Source of the DNA: Priapulus caudatus
Taxonomy: Eukaryota > Priapulida > Priapulimorpha > Priapulimorphida > Priapulidae
Direction: 5' to 3'
Length of the DNA stretch: 64,000 nucleotides
Assembly: GCF_000485595.1 (NCBI RefSeq)
Contig: NW_014577696.1
Coordinates: 74,931-138,930, forward strand
Part shown: positions 62,301 through 64,000 of the stretch, piece by piece
Layout: each line of letters opens with the position of its first letter
Position numbering within the stretch: position 1 is the stretch's first letter
The notes under the pieces: generated by a model
The model's database searches: none
Seen by the model: the letters and a program-made list of their open reading frames with translations, nothing else
Told to the model about the DNA's origin: nothing
Position numbers and translations under genes: made by a program

Positions 62301-63052
62301 CTAATGGGTCCTGCTTTATATACCTGTTTTGCCAAAGCAAAACTCAATTAGCTAGTCATCTTACCATTCAGCCAAGGAAGTAATTGATAATGAACAAATA
62401 TATTTAGGGCTACAGGGCAAATAAGGGCTACATATTTAGTAACTAGATGCACGTTAATACTGATTGTTGTATGTCTGTAGGATGTTGGTGAGGATGGTGG
62501 AAGGCAAAAGATAAATGGAGAGGTGGGATTATTCCCAGGCATATGTGGAAGTGGTAAGTACAGTGACAGTTTCTTTCCACAATACTACACATTGACTAGC
62601 TTTTTGCTGATGGTAAAAATTTTATTCCTAGACTATAATACGTATGATACACAGATTGTAGCAATAACAATAATGTCTAAAATATTGTTACTCCTGTTTT
62701 TATAGTAATTGTAAAGGGAAGTTATTTTGATCCCGTATGTTTAACAGCAATAAGTAAGCTCGGATTGAATGGTGGATAACCTCATTCCATTCTGTAGTAC
62801 AACATGATACAGAACCACTATTTATGCTTGATTGTAAACAGCTTGTTAGTTCACCTGTTTTATTACGAATAAACACAGGGTTGGATGTTGTTGCGTATGT
62901 TTTGTAATTTTTGCGTGAGTAATATAGCATCAATGGAATTACTTACGCACAGCGTGCAAGAGAGTGGGCCACAGAGATGCCTCCCCACCACTACCAATCA
63001 ACATTTACTGATGGAACGACAGCCGGATTTATAATACCCCAGATTCATACAG
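53371..63052 (+). CDS. SH3-domain protein, possibly sorting nexin 9/18/33-like (5' part, multi-exon)
   Basis: Exon 1 is 53371-53385 (MAEIQ, with ATGG start context and a GTAGGG donor). Exon 2, 56293-56379, encodes VKVLYDFDAQPGSAEINIQA, then DEIIVVTRQ. Exon 3 is 62481-62553 and exon 4 about 62953-63052. MAEIQVKVLYDFDAQPG is a classic SH3 start (ALYDF box), placed at the extreme N terminus as in SNX9, whose SH3 reads ARVMYDFAAEPG at that point. Exon 3 carries the second half of the SH3 (DVGE, then INGEVGLFPG). The expected WW and YVEV motifs are visible only in other frames, so the exon seems to hold small indels. If YVEV was followed directly by the donor, exon 4 reads on as RAREWATEMPPHHYQSTFTD, otherwise unrecognised. 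Downstream PX/BAR exons, if any, lie outside the window. SH3 is sure; SNX9-group is inference. Confidence 0.65.
53386..54909. other. SH3 gene intron 1, left part
   Basis: It contains a TATTACTAT-type microsatellite (53,822-53,870) and nothing else I recognise. Short open frames near 54,000-54,320 on both strands lack known motifs. Confidence 0.5.
54917..55510. mobile_element. hAT-like non-autonomous element (594 bp)
   Basis: It begins CAGGGTGCTACAAAAA and ends TTTTGTCGCGCCTTG, with an exact 7-bp direct repeat CCTAATG on each side (54910-54916, 55511-55517). The interior repeats motifs such as AAGTCACTTGCCC and GTTGCCCCAGGCAAGC, shared with 14854-15676. It lacks the transposase fragment seen in that longer copy. 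Confidence 0.8.
56380..58230. other. SH3 gene intron 2, left part
   Basis: Ordinary sequence. A 159-codon plus-strand frame at 57,614-58,093 overlaps minus-strand frames and contains a degenerate ~70-bp repeat (GATAGACCTGCCTGCA-like, three times), so I do not treat it as a gene. Confidence 0.5.
59853..60015. repeat. Degenerate CTGAGTTAA repeat
   Basis: About ten variants of ACTCTGAGTTAA occur in both orientations (AACTCTGAG, CTCGGAGTTA, TTAACTCAGAG) at irregular spacing. It is non-coding. Confidence 0.75.
60171..60250 (-). mobile_element. tRNA-like SINE head
   Basis: The minus strand has A-box-like TAGCCGTAGTTG and B-box-like GGTTCAATCCC, about 40 bases apart, and ends CCCCGCATTGGC. The acceptor arms do not pair cleanly, so it is a tRNA-derived repeat rather than a functional tRNA. 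It differs from the TTAGGG-tailed family. Confidence 0.55.
61076..61306 (+). mobile_element. tRNA-derived SINE with TTAGG tail
   Basis: Its forward orientation reads AGCCTGGATAGCCGAATGCG (A-box region), GGATCGAATCC (B box), an AT-rich body and a tail of AATAGGGTTAGG. It is embedded in the split R1 copy. Confidence 0.78.
61512..62480. other. SH3 gene intron 2, right part
   Basis: It contains a 98-codon plus-strand frame at 61939-62235 with protein-like composition (ATEPMDAYWIAWQKLGSGYE, several Cys) but no recognised family and no clear splice context. No mobile element was recognised. Confidence 0.4.
62481..62553 (+). CDS. SH3 second-half exon, apparently indel-damaged
   Basis: The exon is bounded by CTGTAG and GTAAGT. 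Frame 1 reads DVGEDGGRQKINGEVGLFPG. The SH3 tryptophan pair appears as GWWKAK in frame 3 over the same bases, and YVEV appears in frame 2 just before the donor. One missing G in GAGGATGG, one extra base near AAAAGATA and a change near GGCATATG would restore a canonical SH3. Confidence 0.6.
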
Positions 63053-63538
63053 GTACAGTTTTATAAAACAATAATTTAATATGTTTTTGTGTGGTAGCAC
63101 CAAATGAATGCTAACAGGGACTTCACTTAATAAAAAAAAAATAAAAACTTGGGGCAGAGATGCAAATTAAAAACCTGATATAGTTCCTGACAGTACTGGT
63201 ATTTTTTTTCACTATTACAAAACTTACTGGTAATTACAAAGATACGTGCATCAAATATTACAACATGCAACTACTAACCCAAACTAAGTGAGAAAACATA
63301 TAGGTAATACATTTGGTTAGCGAAATCTACTTACAAGTACGTCATAACATGTCCCATTGGGATATCTTGACGGCAATATGGATAATTAGCACGTGTGTTT
63401 CAAAATAAGGATTAGTACCCCCCACGCACATAATTTATAATCGCTAATGCTTAAATAGTAATATTTTTGAACACAAACCTGGGTCATGAACCATGATCTT
63501 GAATCAAACGGTATGTTAGACATAATTATCATTTATCA

Positions 63539-63569
63539 ATTACTATTATTATTATTATTATTATTATTG
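63539..63569. repeat. (ATT)n microsatellite
   Basis: A TTA/ATT trinucleotide run immediately before the R1 copy at the right edge. Confidence 0.9.
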
Positions 63570-64000
63570 AGCACATCTGACGTAGTCAAAGATACAGTTG
63601 TTAGAGATCGCATGATCGTGCGTGCGTCCTTGCGTCGCGTGCGTGCCGTCAACAGTTGTGGCACAAATCTTAAGCGCTCGACGTACGGTCACGATATTTG
63701 GGACGTCCGTGGGGGGGATCGTGAAAAAGGACTCAGGATGACAAATTTGGGGGTCAAGGTCAAAGGTCGAGATGTGTAAACGGAGGGGGAATATTCCTCC
63801 TTAACTTAAGGTATAGGAAGGAAATAGGAAATTGCGGCACAAATCTTACGGCTCGATCTATGCTCTTAATATTAGGGTGTATTAGTGTGATAGGCCAGGA
63901 AACCCATCACCAGTGGCGAAATTGGAGGTCACAGGTCAAACGGCAGTGGGGTGAAAGGTCAGATATCAGACATTTTCTGAGGACATGGCCCTAATGGACA
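63569..64000 (-). mobile_element. R1-family copy, cut by the window end
   Basis: Minus-strand R1 beginning at the TCAGATG(T)GCTC terminus and running through GATGTGTAAACGGAGGGGGA and CAGACATTTTCTGAGGACAT to the window edge. The outermost terminus is slightly altered (GAGCACATCTGACG). Confidence 0.8.

Overview
This is eukaryotic nuclear DNA, almost certainly from an invertebrate animal and probably a marine one. The coding sequence is split into short exons with GT/AG introns. The recognisable genes are metazoan signalling genes: SHOC2, a TRIO/Kalirin-type RhoGEF and an SH3 protein. Most of the remaining sequence is AT-rich and packed with inverted-repeat DNA transposons, a tRNA-derived SINE and microsatellites. 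Nothing bacterial or viral was recognised.

Layout. (1) 1-14,320, minus strand: the 5' part of a TRIO/Kalirin orthologue, coding for the N-terminal CRAL-TRIO (Sec14) domain and the first spectrin repeat. The middle of this locus lies in a noisy tandem duplication of about 3.5 kb (about 2,585-6,178 and 6,178-9,655). Every exon in it is present twice, with one intact and one frameshifted copy, and all the intact copies cluster around the junction. (2) 14,321-23,894: introns or upstream DNA with a hAT remnant, a divergent ~400-bp tandem array and large microsatellites. (3) 23,895-36,283, minus strand: a complete SHOC2 gene. I rebuilt it as 16 phase-compatible exons, 1,854 nt including the stop, encoding 617 aa. 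(4) 36,284-53,370: a repeat district with nested transposons, a minisatellite carrying nuclear-receptor-like palindromes, a GCACG-rich block, members of a ~1.05-kb interspersed family (R1), a long hairpin and a broken multicopy-type ORF. (5) 53,371-63,052, plus strand: the start of an SH3-domain gene resembling the sorting nexin 9/18/33 group, with one SH3 exon that appears to carry indels. It leaves the window on the right.

How the genes relate: SHOC2 (scaffold of the SHOC2-MRAS-PP1C phosphatase acting on RAF), TRIO/Kalirin (Rac/Rho activation) and the SNX9-like protein (endocytosis and actin, if the assignment holds) are all cell-signalling or membrane proteins. They have separate promoters and I see no functional cluster.

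Two themes deserve attention. First, several stretches (2.6-4.8 kb, 7.2-9.6 kb, 40.9-41.7 kb, 43.7-45.1 kb and the exon at 62.5 kb) show a dense scatter of one- or two-base indels, while SHOC2 is flawless; local consensus error or false duplication is therefore a serious possibility. Second, the mobile DNA is layered: a SINE ending in TTAGGG repeats sits inside two different host elements, and several inverted-repeat elements are inserted inside one another. I found no new defence or enzymatic system. The most unusual items are the reciprocal TRIO duplication, the telomere-tailed SINE and the nested elements.
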